Below, in pieces: positions 21,472 through 29,775 of a DNA stretch of 64,000 bases. Position numbers and translations under genes: made by a program. The notes under the pieces are model-generated. The model was not told the DNA's origin. It did no database searches and saw nothing but the letters and a program-made list of their open reading frames with translations. The stretch spans positions 1-64,000 of the forward strand of contig JAVBLS010000006.1 in the NCBI GenBank assembly GCA_031553235.1, in the 5' to 3' direction. The stretch's first letter is position 1. Every line of letters begins with the position of its first letter. The stretch comes from Frigididesulfovibrio sp031553235 (GTDB taxonomy: Bacteria > Desulfobacterota > Desulfovibrionia > Desulfovibrionales > Desulfovibrionaceae).

Positions 21472-22347
21472 TTACAACACCACGGCGTCGCACTTCTTGG
21501 CAAACCCCGTGGGGTTGTAACTGATCTTGGCCTTGCGCAGGCCCTCGTCGTCAAGATCTTGCTCCCGGTTGATGTAGGTGTACTTGATGCCCACATCCCG
21601 GCAGAAAAACCGGTTGATGGCCTGGTAGACGCCCTTGATGCCGGGCGCGCCCTTTTCAAAGTGGATCACCAGGGTATCGTCGCCCAGGGGCTCGGCCAGG
21701 GTATAGGCCACGGGTGTGCCGTCCACCCGGATAATTCCGCCGCACAGGCCGGGTATGTCGTTCCAGCGGGCCAGCACCCGGGCCACGGCGTCGTTTTCCG
21801 CCAGCAAGGTGTCCGACTCGTCGCAATCGCGCCAGCGGCACCACTCGTGCTGCATCTCCATCACGGTTTCCACGCAGTGCACTGAAAGCGAACGATACTC
21901 GTAGTTGTAGAGCTTCTCGAACTGGCTGAACAGGTTTTTTTTCTTGTGAAAGCGGTTGCCGGGCAGTTCGGCCAGTTCCGAGGACAGGTAGAGGTAGTCC
22001 CACTGCCCCCGGCCCTCTTCCAGGTGGACCACGCCCGGGCCGAGATCCTGCCAGAGGCCGCAGAGCAGTTCCGGCACCCGGATAAACTCCGAGCCGGAAA
22101 CGAATTCCGGGCGGCTCCGCCAGTTCATGACCGTGGTCCAGTCGCCCACGGGTGCCCAGTACACGGGCTTGGGGCGTTTCTGGCGAATCCAGCAAAGGTC
22201 TTCGTCAAAACGCCATTCCAGGTTGTAGTGCGGAGCCCAACCCCAAATGTTGGCAAAGCTGTAGTCCGAGGTCTTCACCGGGCAGCGCTCGAGCAGGGCC
22301 AGGTAGCGGTCGCGCTCCTGAAAAGAAATGGGGGTGTATGTATTCAT
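21472..22347 (-). CDS. DUF2156 (GNAT-like, phosphatidylglycerol lysyltransferase C-terminal type) protein
   Basis: A 291-residue soluble protein starting MNTYTPISFQERDRY at 22347; the ATG overlaps the MATE stop (ATGA). It resembles the DUF2156 domain, two tandem GNAT folds best known as the catalytic C-terminus of MprF-like aminoacyl-phosphatidylglycerol synthases. Typical segments are SDYSFANIWGWAPHYNLEW near the start, FHKKKNLFSQFEKLYNYEYR in the middle, and a late GGIIRVDGTPVAYTLAEPL, HFEKGAPGIKGVYQAIN, then YINREQDLDDEGLRKAKISY. Stand-alone members lack the membrane flippase part of MprF. Here a different membrane transporter (MATE) is encoded in translational coupling, which may or may not be functionally related. 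Confidence 0.85.
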   Translation of the reverse strand: MNTYTPISFQERDRYLALLERCPVKTSDYSFANIWGWAPHYNLEWRFDEDLCWIRQKRPKPVYWAPVGDWTTVMNWRSRPEFVSGSEFIRVPELLCGLWQDLGPGVVHLEEGRGQWDYLYLSSELAELPGNRFHKKKNLFSQFEKLYNYEYRSLSVHCVETVMEMQHEWCRWRDCDESDTLLAENDAVARVLARWNDIPGLCGGIIRVDGTPVAYTLAEPLGDDTLVIHFEKGAPGIKGVYQAINRFFCRDVGIKYTYINREQDLDDEGLRKAKISYNPTGFAKKCDAVVL

Positions 22348-23759
22348 ATGCGTTTCCGGTTCATTCGTTTGACGGTGGAAGCAAAGCGATACCAGTCGAG
22401 GCGCAGCAGCACATACATGGCCGAACCGGCCTGGACCATCTGCGACAGCAACATGGCCGCAAACACTCCGGAGGCGTTTTGCCAGATCTCGTGGCCCATG
22501 TACCAGGCCAGGGGCAGGCGCACCAACCAGGTGGCTGCGCTGTAAATGATCAAGGTATATATGGTCGACCCGGCCCCGGTCATGATCCCGCCCATGATCA
22601 TGCTGATCACGGTGAACGGGATGGCCGGGATATTCCAGCGCATGTAGCTCATGGCCACTTCGTGCACCGCCGGGTCCTTGGCCACCAGGGAAACAATCTC
22701 CGCCATGAAAGGATAGATAATCACCCCGACAACACTCATGCACAGAGCCCCGGCCCCGATGACCCGCAGGGCCACCCGCCGGGCCTCGACCCGGTAGCCC
22801 GCGCCCAGGCAATTGCCCACCAGTATCGACCCGGTCATGTTGAAGGCCAGGGCGGGCATGAACAGGGCGGCCTCTATGCGCATGCCTGCCGTCAGACCGG
22901 CCACGGCCGTGACTACGCCCGCCGGCAGAGTGGCGGTGATCGAAAACAGCACCAAATAGCCCATCTGCCAGAGGATCGACATGCCGCCCGAAGGCAAAGC
23001 CACCTTGATGATATACGGCAGAGCCCTCTTCTCCCAGCGGCGGGGCGCGAAACTGCCTTTAGATATAAATCCTTTTTTAATTAAGACAAGCAGATTGAAA
23101 AGCGCGCCGGCCGTGACCGAAAAGATCGAAGCCCAGATCAGGCCCTGGGCCCCGAGGTTGGGCAATCCGAACATGCCGAGGCCGAAACCATAGTCGAAAA
23201 AAGTGTTGATCACGCAGACCAGCAGGCCCGAAACCAGCGGCAACATCACGTTCTTATAGGCTCGAAAGACCGCGACGCTGACCACAGTCAAAAAGCTCGC
23301 CGGCAGAATGAACAGATAGATATCCCAAAGCTCCCTGGTCAGAGCAAAAATCTCCCCGGGCACCCGCAGCACCTGCAGCAGCTTGCCGCTGAAGATCAGG
23401 GCCGGGACCATGATCAGCAGGCACAACAGGGCGCCAAGGCGAAAGATCAACCCGGCGTAGCGGTCGGCCCGGCGATGCAGACCGGCCCCCTGGGCCTGGG
23501 TCATTGCCGCCACCGCCCCGCCGGCGGCGGCAATGACCACAACCTGCAGAAAAAATATGCTCTGGGTGATGAAGCCGAGCGCGGCCTGCACATCCGGGTG
23601 GATCAGGCCGGCCACCTGCACGTCTACAAAGCCCACCAGAAACTGGGTGAGCATGGTCAGGGTCTGGGGCCAAGTCAGGCGCCAAATTTCGCGCGAAGAC
23701 ACCTTCTCCGGCCGAACGGGCGGGGAAATATGGGGAATACGAACCGTTTGCGGCGGCAT
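22344..23759 (-). CDS. MATE family efflux transporter
   Basis: A 471-residue protein starting at ATG 23759 after a GAGG ribosome-binding site. Twelve hydrophobic segments are visible. Family features include LTWPQTLTMLTQFLVGFVDVQVAGLI near the N-terminus and repeated MATE half-domains (IWASIFSVTAGALFNLLV; ALFMPALAFNMTGSILVGNC in the second). MATE proteins export cationic drugs or metabolites using sodium or proton gradients. It is upstream of, and overlaps, the DUF2156 gene. Substrate cannot be inferred. Confidence 0.92.
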   Translation of the reverse strand: MPPQTVRIPHISPPVRPEKVSSREIWRLTWPQTLTMLTQFLVGFVDVQVAGLIHPDVQAALGFITQSIFFLQVVVIAAAGGAVAAMTQAQGAGLHRRADRYAGLIFRLGALLCLLIMVPALIFSGKLLQVLRVPGEIFALTRELWDIYLFILPASFLTVVSVAVFRAYKNVMLPLVSGLLVCVINTFFDYGFGLGMFGLPNLGAQGLIWASIFSVTAGALFNLLVLIKKGFISKGSFAPRRWEKRALPYIIKVALPSGGMSILWQMGYLVLFSITATLPAGVVTAVAGLTAGMRIEAALFMPALAFNMTGSILVGNCLGAGYRVEARRVALRVIGAGALCMSVVGVIIYPFMAEIVSLVAKDPAVHEVAMSYMRWNIPAIPFTVISMIMGGIMTGAGSTIYTLIIYSAATWLVRLPLAWYMGHEIWQNASGVFAAMLLSQMVQAGSAMYVLLRLDWYRFASTVKRMNRKRI

Positions 23760-23899
23760 AGGAACCTCAAAATCCGGCTCCGGCCGGACGCATGAACAAA
23801 GGCGGTATGCTAGCGCATTCGAGCGCGAATGCAAAGCAGATAGGCGCACATGATAATTCCGACCGACCGCCCCTGCACTCCGAACACCGTTGCGGCACA

Positions 23900-23925
23900 A
23901 TAAAGGAGACCCCGAAGGGTCTCCT
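23900..23925 (-). terminator. Terminator downstream of sodC
   Basis: GGAGACCC (minus strand) pairs with GGGTCTCC through a TTCG tetraloop, then TTTATTG follows on the minus strand. It lies 40 bases beyond the sodC stop. Confidence 0.85.
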
Positions 23926-23964
23926 GCAATCCGGCCGGGCCGGGTATATGAAGCTGAAGGATGC

Positions 23965-24498
23965 CTACTTGATGATGCCGCAAGCGATGCGCGCGCCGCC
24001 GCCGCCCAAGGGAGCGGGCGTATCGGAGTAGTTGTCGCCGCCGGCATGGATCATCACGGCCCGATTGGTGAAATCTTCAGCCTTGGCGTCCTTGATATAT
24101 AGGGTTTCCTTGGCCGTGCCGTCCGCGCCTACCTTCAGCAGAGGCAGATCGCCCAAGTGGCCGCCGCCGTCGGGCCCAAGGTGCTTTTTGGTGCCCTTGG
24201 GGTCATAATGGCCGCCCGCGCCCATGGCCGGCGTAAGCTTGCCGTCCATGGTCATCGGGCTGCAATCGGGCTTTTCATGGACATGAAAGCCGTGTTCGCC
24301 CGGGGGCAGGCCCCTGAGATCGGTTTTGATTTCAAGGCCTTTGTCGGTATCGGTGAAGGTTACTTTACCAAGCGGGATACCCGAGCCGGTATCCGTGGAC
24401 AAAAACACCTCCGCCGTCACTGTGGCCGCGAAAACGGGCAGGGCAAGAACGCACAGCAACATCGCCGCGAAGGTCAGACTGAGAGAAAGACGTTTCAT
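23965..24498 (-). CDS. sodC: Periplasmic Cu/Zn superoxide dismutase
   Basis: A 177-residue protein with a Sec signal peptide (MKRLSLSLTFAAMLLCVLAL, cleavage after ALPVFA). All metal ligands are seen: copper histidines in HGFHVHEKPDC, the bridging histidine in GAGGHYDP, zinc ligands in KKHLGPDGGGHLGDLP, and the last copper histidine in MIHAGGDNYSD. The two disulfide cysteines (PDC and ARIACG) are present, and the C-terminal GGGGARIACGIIK is standard. It dismutates superoxide in the periplasm, a defence expected in an anaerobe exposed to air. The start has AGGAGG upstream, and a possible operator lies at 24520-24536. Confidence 0.97.
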   Translation of the reverse strand: MKRLSLSLTFAAMLLCVLALPVFAATVTAEVFLSTDTGSGIPLGKVTFTDTDKGLEIKTDLRGLPPGEHGFHVHEKPDCSPMTMDGKLTPAMGAGGHYDPKGTKKHLGPDGGGHLGDLPLLKVGADGTAKETLYIKDAKAEDFTNRAVMIHAGGDNYSDTPAPLGGGGARIACGIIK

Positions 24499-24519
24499 AA
24501 AGTCCTCCTATTGTTGTTT

Positions 24520-24536
24520 ACCTAATTCTAATAGGT
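24520..24536 (-). promoter_or_regulatory. Short inverted repeat upstream of sodC
   Basis: ACCTAATTCTAATAGGT has five-base arms (ACCTA/TAGGT) about a seven-base AT-rich core. It is centred about 30 bases upstream of the sodC start in otherwise AT-rich DNA, fitting an operator. No regulator is identified. Confidence 0.35.
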
Positions 24537-24765
24537 TAATACCAATATGGCAACTTGGCAAGCGATATCATTTAATATATGTTTTATGCCTCGAGTATGG
24601 ATGCTGCGGATAAAGGCCGGGCGAGAACAACTGCAAAGACCGGCAAAAGAAAAAACAGACTTGCCGGCCTTGGTCGCCGGTCGCGGGCAAGGGCCGGATC
24701 CACTTGACCCTCCGTCGTGAAACGGGTATGAAGCTCCGTTCACATACCAGCCAAGGAGCCGATTC

Positions 24766-24900
24766 ATGAAAAGAACATACCAGCCGAGCCGCGTGAAGCG
24801 CCAACGGTGCCACGGCTTTCGCTCCCGCATGAGCAGCGCCGCCGGGCGCAACATCCTCCGCCGCAGGCGCGCCAAGGGCCGCAAACAACTGACGGTCTAG
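24766..24900 (+). CDS. rpmH: 50S ribosomal protein L34
   Basis: A 44-residue basic protein starting MKRTYQPSRVKRQRCHGFRS, with GRNILRRRRAKGRKQLTV at the end; this is a full-length L34. An AAGGAG ribosome-binding site lies upstream. The leader 24600-24765 contains potential hairpins (CCGGCAA..TTGCCGG at about 24632-24677). It opens the conserved rpmH-rnpA-yidD-yidC-jag-mnmE cluster. dnaA is not adjacent. Confidence 0.98.
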   Translation: MKRTYQPSRVKRQRCHGFRSRMSSAAGRNILRRRRAKGRKQLTV

Positions 24901-24905
24901 TCGCC

Positions 24906-25262
24906 TTGCGGACCGGCAGACTGACGGAACGGTCCGAATTTGTGCGCTGCTACGATGCGGGGCGAAAATTTTTCTCCCGCAATTTCGTGCTGTTCGCCTT
25001 GGCGCGAAACGACACTTCCCTTGATCGGCGTATGGGCATGGCCGTTACCAAAAAAGTGGGTTGCGCCGTGTGGCGCAACCGGATCAAACGCCTGATCCGT
25101 GAGGTTTTCCGGCTGCATGGAGATCTTGCGCCCGCAGGCTTTGACTTTGTGGTCGTGCCCAAACGTGGCATCAATCCGCGTCTTTTGACCTATGCCGCCG
25201 TCACCGCCGAGTTGACGGCCTTGTTTCCTGCCGTGGAGGCCGGGAAAAGGGGCCGGGCATGA
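24906..25262 (+). CDS. rnpA: Ribonuclease P protein component
   Basis: A 118-residue basic protein if started at TTG 24906, five bases after the rpmH stop; a GTG at 24807 inside rpmH is less likely. RnpA binds RNase P RNA for tRNA 5' processing. The motifs are LTERSEFVRCYDAGRKFFSRNFVLF at the N-terminus, MGMAVTKKVGCAVWRNR, then the RNR-type KRLIREVFRL, and DFVVVPKRG. The start is uncertain because no strong ribosome-binding site precedes it; coupling to rpmH is likely. Its stop overlaps the yidD start. Confidence 0.93.
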   Translation: MRTGRLTERSEFVRCYDAGRKFFSRNFVLFALARNDTSLDRRMGMAVTKKVGCAVWRNRIKRLIREVFRLHGDLAPAGFDFVVVPKRGINPRLLTYAAVTAELTALFPAVEAGKRGRA

Positions 25263-25507
25263 AACAGCTCGCGCGCCTGCCGTTTCTGTTGTTGATCCGG
25301 TTTTACCAGTATTGCATTTCGCCGCTTATGCCGGGCCACTGCCGTTTTGTCCCGAGCTGTTCGGCCTATGCCTACGAGGCCGTCGCCCGACACGGTGTTT
25401 TCAAGGGCAGCCTGCTTGCCTTGGGCCGGCTGGCCCGCTGCCATCCCTTATGCAGGGGCGGCTGGGACCCGGTCCCTCCGGCCTCACCTCAACCCAAACG
25501 GCACTGA
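25259..25507 (+). CDS. yidD: Membrane protein insertion efficiency factor YidD
   Basis: An 82-residue protein with the YidD core LIRFYQYCISPLMPGHCRF, then VPSCSAYAYEAVARHGVFKG and RLARCHPLCRGGWDPVP. The conserved cysteines (CRF, PSCS, RCHP) are all present. It has an amphipathic N-terminus and helps YidC-dependent insertion. The start overlaps rnpA by four bases. Confidence 0.96.
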   Translation: MKQLARLPFLLLIRFYQYCISPLMPGHCRFVPSCSAYAYEAVARHGVFKGSLLALGRLARCHPLCRGGWDPVPPASPQPKRH

Positions 25508-25514
25508 GCATCAC

Positions 25515-27218
25515 ATGGAAACAAAGCGCCTTATTCTGGCCATGGCCTTGTGCGTCGTCATTTTCACGGGGTGGAATTTCATCTCGCGCAAAATGGGCTG
25601 GATGCCCGAACCCGCGCCCGTCCCGGCGCAGAATGCCACGGCCCCCAAGGCGGACATTCCCGAGCAGGTCGGCTCCGTCGACGCCGCCCCGCAGGGCAAA
25701 CGCCCGGCCTTTGCCCCCAGCGCGGGCCGCACCGTTACCGTCGATACCCCCCTGTACACGGCCGTATTTCACAGCCAGGGCGGAGTGTTGCGTGAATTTC
25801 ATCTGAAAAAGTACCATGAAGCCCTGTCGCCCGAGTCGCCGCAGATGAACCTGGTCAGCTCCAAGGCCGCGGACCTCGCCCCCATGGGCCTGGTGCTCGA
25901 CGGCAGACAGACCTGGGCCGCCGATGCGGGCTGGCGTCTGGAGGGCTCCGACCTGCACCTGGGCTCGGGCGATACCGGCACCCTGCGCTTTGTCGGCGAG
26001 CAGGACGGGGTGCGCATCACCCGCGTGCTGACCTTTTCCGGCTCCAACTATGTGGTCAACGAGCACCTGGCCCTTGACCCCCAAAGTCCCAAGACCCTGA
26101 AAGCGGCCTTCACCTTTGCTTCCACCTCTCTGGCCGGCGCAGTCCAGCCCTCCATCTGGGCCCACTTGAAACATCTGGTCTTTGGCGGCGAAGAGCCCAA
26201 GCCCGGTGAAGGCCAGTACAACATCACCCGGGCCGCCTGGCTGGAAAACGGCAGCTTTGAAGAGAACAGCTCGGCCTCGGATCTGGGCAAAGGCGTGGTG
26301 GTCGCCGGCGGCGTTTCCTGGATGGGCGTCATGAGCAACTATTTCATGGGTGCGGTGGGCATGCCCGGCGACGGCGCCTCGGCCACCGCCCGCCTTGTGG
26401 ACGGGGTGCACCAGGTGGTACTCGGCAGGTCCGGCATCCAGGCCTCTCCCGCCGCGCCGGCCCAGTTGGAATGCTCCTACTACTTCGGCCCCAAGAGCAC
26501 CGACGCCCTGGCCCAGGCTCCCTACCACATGGAAAAGGGCCTGAACTACGGCTGGTTCACGGTCATCGCCAAGCCCCTGGTCTGGCTGCTGCGTTTTCTG
26601 CACAGCTATGTGGGCAACTACGGCGTGGCCATCATCCTGATGACCATGATGATCAAGGCCGTGTTCTGGCCGTTGTCGCAAAAGAGCTACAAGTCCATGG
26701 AGCAGATGCGCCGGCTCCAGCCCATGATGCAGGCCATCCGCGAAAAGCATGCGGGCGACCGTGAGGCCTTGAACCGCGAGATCATGCAGTTGTACAAAAC
26801 CTACAAGGTCAACCCGGCCGGCGGCTGTCTGCCCATTCTGGTGCAGATTCCCGTGTTCATCGGCCTGTACCAGTCCCTGCTCAACTCCATCGAGTTGCGC
26901 CACGCGGCCTTTATCACTTACCTTCCCTTCACCGACAAACTGTGGCTGGCGGACCTTTCCGCCCAGGACCCCTACTGCATCACGCCCCTGATCATGGGCG
27001 CCACCATGCTGCTGCAGCAAAAAATGACCCCGACCCCCGGCGATCCCACGCAGGCCAAAGTAATGATGATGATGCCGTTCATTTTCACGGTGCTCTTCAT
27101 CAACTTCCCCTGCGGTTTGGTGGCCTATTGGCTGGTCAACAACGTGATCTCCATCGCGCAGCAATGGTTCCTGATGCGCCGTACCCGGCAGGCCCTTGCC
27201 GCCGGCGCGGGCTCCTAA
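25515..27218 (+). CDS. yidC: Membrane protein insertase YidC
   Basis: A 567-residue protein starting METKRLILAMALCVVIFTGW, the usual N-terminal membrane segment. Residues 30-340 form the large periplasmic P1 domain (DTPLYTAVFHSQGGVLREF; HVVLGR-like strands). The core insertase follows: NYGWFTVIAKPLVWLLRFLH, GNYGVAIILMTMMIKAVFWP, then SMEQMRRLQPMMQAIREKH, and NPAGGCLPILVQIPVFIGLY. Five membrane segments fit the Gram-negative topology. Its length is normal. It lies eight bases after yidD. Confidence 0.98.
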   Translation: METKRLILAMALCVVIFTGWNFISRKMGWMPEPAPVPAQNATAPKADIPEQVGSVDAAPQGKRPAFAPSAGRTVTVDTPLYTAVFHSQGGVLREFHLKKYHEALSPESPQMNLVSSKAADLAPMGLVLDGRQTWAADAGWRLEGSDLHLGSGDTGTLRFVGEQDGVRITRVLTFSGSNYVVNEHLALDPQSPKTLKAAFTFASTSLAGAVQPSIWAHLKHLVFGGEEPKPGEGQYNITRAAWLENGSFEENSSASDLGKGVVVAGGVSWMGVMSNYFMGAVGMPGDGASATARLVDGVHQVVLGRSGIQASPAAPAQLECSYYFGPKSTDALAQAPYHMEKGLNYGWFTVIAKPLVWLLRFLHSYVGNYGVAIILMTMMIKAVFWPLSQKSYKSMEQMRRLQPMMQAIREKHAGDREALNREIMQLYKTYKVNPAGGCLPILVQIPVFIGLYQSLLNSIELRHAAFITYLPFTDKLWLADLSAQDPYCITPLIMGATMLLQQKMTPTPGDPTQAKVMMMMPFIFTVLFINFPCGLVAYWLVNNVISIAQQWFLMRRTRQALAAGAGS

Positions 27219-27243
27219 GGCAACCGGCCACGCTGAGACTGCC

Positions 27244-28296
27244 ATGAACAAAGATACCGAATTCGGGGGCAAAACCCTTGATGAAGCCATAGAGGCCGCT
27301 TGCGCCTACTTCGGCGTGGAGCGGGAGAAATTGGAAATCGAGATCGTCAACGACGCCCAGGGCGGCATCTTCGGCCTCATGGGAGCGAAGAAAGCCAAGA
27401 TTCGAGCAGCCAAGTTGCGCATTCCCTCTCTGGATCTGCTCGAAACCGAAGCCCCCGCCCCGGCCCCGACGGAAGCCCCGGCCCCAAAGGGGGAAAGCCC
27501 CGCAGCCCCCGCGCCAAAGCCGGCCCGTGAGGGCAAGGCCGCCGGCGACGAGGCTCCTGCGGCTCCGGCCGAAAAGAACGGCGCCCGAGTCGAAAGAAAA
27601 GCCGAGCCGGCCCCGCGCAAACCGCGCGAGCCCAAGGCTCCACGCCGGACGGAAGAGCCCGCCCCGGCCGGGCAGGAAGCGCGCCCGGCCAGAGAAGACG
27701 ACCCCTCCCTGGTCGATCACCGCGACGATCTGCCCGAGCTCAACCTGGCCTCCGTCCCACCGGAACAGCTTGAAGAAGCGGTGCGTGGCGTGGTTTCCGG
27801 CCTGGTGCGCCCCATTGTCGGCGATGTACCCGTCAAGGTGGAAATCGGCAACGGCCGGGTCAACGTGGCCCTGGATTGCGGCGATGCCTCCGGCCTGCTT
27901 GTGGGCCGCGACGGCCAGACCCTGGCCGCCGTGCAGTACCTGGCCTCGCGTATGACCGCCAAACTCTTGGGCGGCGGCTTTCGGCTGCTGATTGACGCGG
28001 GCAACTACCGCGAGCGCCAGGAAGACAAGCTGCGCGAAATAGCCCACGAACTGGCCGAGCGCGCCTGCAAGACCGGCCGCTCCCAGTCCACCAGGCCCTT
28101 GAGCGCCTACCAGCGTCGGATCATCCATCTGTCCCTGGAGAGCCACCAGGGAGTGATCACCAGCAGTAAAGGCGACGGCCTGCAACGCCGCGTGGTGGTC
28201 CAGCCCCGGCGTTTACGTCCGGACGAACGGCCCGAAGTCGACGCCCCGTGCGATGCCGCCCCGCAGACAGGCGTCGACGAAGCCTCCGAGCAGTAG
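27244..28296 (+). CDS. jag: Jag/KhpB (EloR) RNA-binding protein
   Basis: A 350-residue protein. The N-terminal Jag_N domain (residues 1-52) has KTLDEAIEAACAYFGVERE and GGIFGLMGAKKAKI. A linker of about 105 residues follows that is rich in Ala, Pro, Glu and Lys. Then come a KH domain with GLLVGRDGQTLAAVQYL (GxxG loop GRDG) and an R3H domain with YRERQEDKLREIAHELAERA and GDGLQRRVVVQP. KhpB family proteins bind RNA and influence cell division and envelope growth. The place after yidC is conserved across bacteria. The long low-complexity linker is the main deviation. Confidence 0.95.
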   Translation: MNKDTEFGGKTLDEAIEAACAYFGVEREKLEIEIVNDAQGGIFGLMGAKKAKIRAAKLRIPSLDLLETEAPAPAPTEAPAPKGESPAAPAPKPAREGKAAGDEAPAAPAEKNGARVERKAEPAPRKPREPKAPRRTEEPAPAGQEARPAREDDPSLVDHRDDLPELNLASVPPEQLEEAVRGVVSGLVRPIVGDVPVKVEIGNGRVNVALDCGDASGLLVGRDGQTLAAVQYLASRMTAKLLGGGFRLLIDAGNYRERQEDKLREIAHELAERACKTGRSQSTRPLSAYQRRIIHLSLESHQGVITSSKGDGLQRRVVVQPRRLRPDERPEVDAPCDAAPQTGVDEASEQ

Positions 28297-28301
28297 TCGC
28301 C

Positions 28302-29699
28302 ATGACCCTTCGGCAGGAAGACACCATTGCCGCCGCGGCCGGAGCCCCCGGTCACGGCGGCATTGCCGTCGTGCGCATCAGCGGGCCCAAGGCCCGGGCC
28401 GTGCTCTCCGCCATCTTTGCCCCCGGCCGCTCCGGCCGGGCCGCCCGTGATTCCGGCTTTTGCTTCCGCCCCCGGTTTCTGCACCACGGGCAGGCCCTGG
28501 GCGCCGACGGCCTGCCCGTGGATGAGGTTCTGGGCGTGCTCATGCCGGGCCCGGCCTCGGCCACCGGTGAAGACACGGCAGAACTCCACTGCCACGGCGG
28601 TCCCGGCATTGTGGCCGCCGTTCTTGAAGCCGCAGCGGGCGCCGGCGCCCGCCCGGCCCGGCCCGGCGAATTCACCCGCCGCGCCTTTCTCAACGGCAAG
28701 CTCGATCTGACCGCTGCCGAGGCCGTGGCTGAAATCATCCACGCTCCCACCCTTGAAGGGGCACGCCTGGCCAGGGCCAAGCTCGACGGCGCCCTGGGCC
28801 GGGCCGTAGCCGGTCTGCGCGCCGGGCTCGACGCTCTGCGCGTCCAGGTTACCCTGGCCGTGGACTTTCCCGACGAAGACGCCAAGTTGCTCGACGCCCC
28901 GGCCTTTACCGCCGGCATTGGCGCCGGCCTGGCCGGCATCGCCGATCTCCTGGCCGCCTTTGATCGCGCTTCCCTCTGGCGCGAAGGCGCCAGTTGCCTG
29001 CTCGGCGGCACGGTCAATGCCGGCAAATCCAGCCTGCTCAACGCCCTGCTCGGCCGCGAGCGGGCCATTGTCTCCCCCCTGCCCGGCACCACCCGCGACT
29101 ACATTGAAGAAAGCGTCGGTCTGGGCGGCCTGCCCGTCCGCCTGATCGACACGGCCGGCCTGCGCCCCACCGGCGATCTGATCGAAGCCGAGGGCATGCG
29201 CCTGACCGAAGATCTGGCCGAAACCGCCGGGGTCGTCCTGCTGGTTGTCGACGCCGGCAAAGGCCTCGGGCCCGAAGAAGAAGCCTTTCTCGTCCGGCGC
29301 GCCGAGGCCCTGGCCCAGGGGCGGGTGCTGCTGGTTTGGAACAAGATCGACCAATCTCCTCTGCCGCCCCCGGCCGCTCCGCCCTGCCCGGTTCTTCCGG
29401 TCAGCGCCAAGACCGGCCAAGGCCTACGCGAACTGGCCGAAGCCGTGCGCGCCGTGCTTTTGCGCGCCTCCCCGCCCGCGCCCGGCGATCTCGCCCCCAA
29501 CCTGCGCCAGGCCGATCTGCTGCGCCACGCCCAGGGCGAACTCCTCGACCTGCAGACCGCCTTGGCCTCGGGGCTGCCCCCGGATATCCTGGCCGTCCAC
29601 CTGGACACCGCCGCCGAACTGCTCGACGAAGTCACCGGCAAATCCAGCACCGAAGACCTCCTCGACCGTATCTTTGCCGACTTTTGCATCGGCAAATAG
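28302..29699 (+). CDS. mnmE: tRNA uridine-5-carboxymethylaminomethyl modification GTPase MnmE
   Basis: A 465-residue GTPase that, with MnmG, modifies U34 of certain tRNAs. The N-terminal folate-binding domain begins DTIAAAAGAPGHGGIAVVRISG, with GEDTAELHCHGG and RPGEFTRRAFLNGKLDL. The inserted G domain has GTVNAGKSSLLNALLGRERA (G1), LPGTTRD (G2), DTAGLR (G3) and NKID (G4). The C-terminal CIGK ends the protein; the conserved cysteine is present. Its start lies five bases after the jag stop. Confidence 0.97.
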   Translation: MTLRQEDTIAAAAGAPGHGGIAVVRISGPKARAVLSAIFAPGRSGRAARDSGFCFRPRFLHHGQALGADGLPVDEVLGVLMPGPASATGEDTAELHCHGGPGIVAAVLEAAAGAGARPARPGEFTRRAFLNGKLDLTAAEAVAEIIHAPTLEGARLARAKLDGALGRAVAGLRAGLDALRVQVTLAVDFPDEDAKLLDAPAFTAGIGAGLAGIADLLAAFDRASLWREGASCLLGGTVNAGKSSLLNALLGRERAIVSPLPGTTRDYIEESVGLGGLPVRLIDTAGLRPTGDLIEAEGMRLTEDLAETAGVVLLVVDAGKGLGPEEEAFLVRRAEALAQGRVLLVWNKIDQSPLPPPAAPPCPVLPVSAKTGQGLRELAEAVRAVLLRASPPAPGDLAPNLRQADLLRHAQGELLDLQTALASGLPPDILAVHLDTAAELLDEVTGKSSTEDLLDRIFADFCIGK

Positions 29700-29701
29700 C
29701 C

Positions 29702-29740
29702 AAGGAAGCGCGAATTAATGTCATTAATTCGCGCTTCCTT
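29702..29740. terminator. 18-bp perfect palindrome between convergent genes
   Basis: AAGGAAGCGCGAATTAAT (29702-29719) and its exact reverse complement (29723-29740) enclose a three-base loop. T tracts on either side are weak, so it may be a bidirectional terminator or a mobile palindromic repeat. Confidence 0.7.
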
Positions 29741-29775
29741 AATCCCCTAGCCTTATTTTTGGGACTTTACCCCAA

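Noticed and set aside
24499..24906. Possible chromosomal origin near rpmH
   Set aside because: rpmH and rnpA often neighbour oriC, but no dnaA, dnaN or cluster of DnaA boxes is visible.
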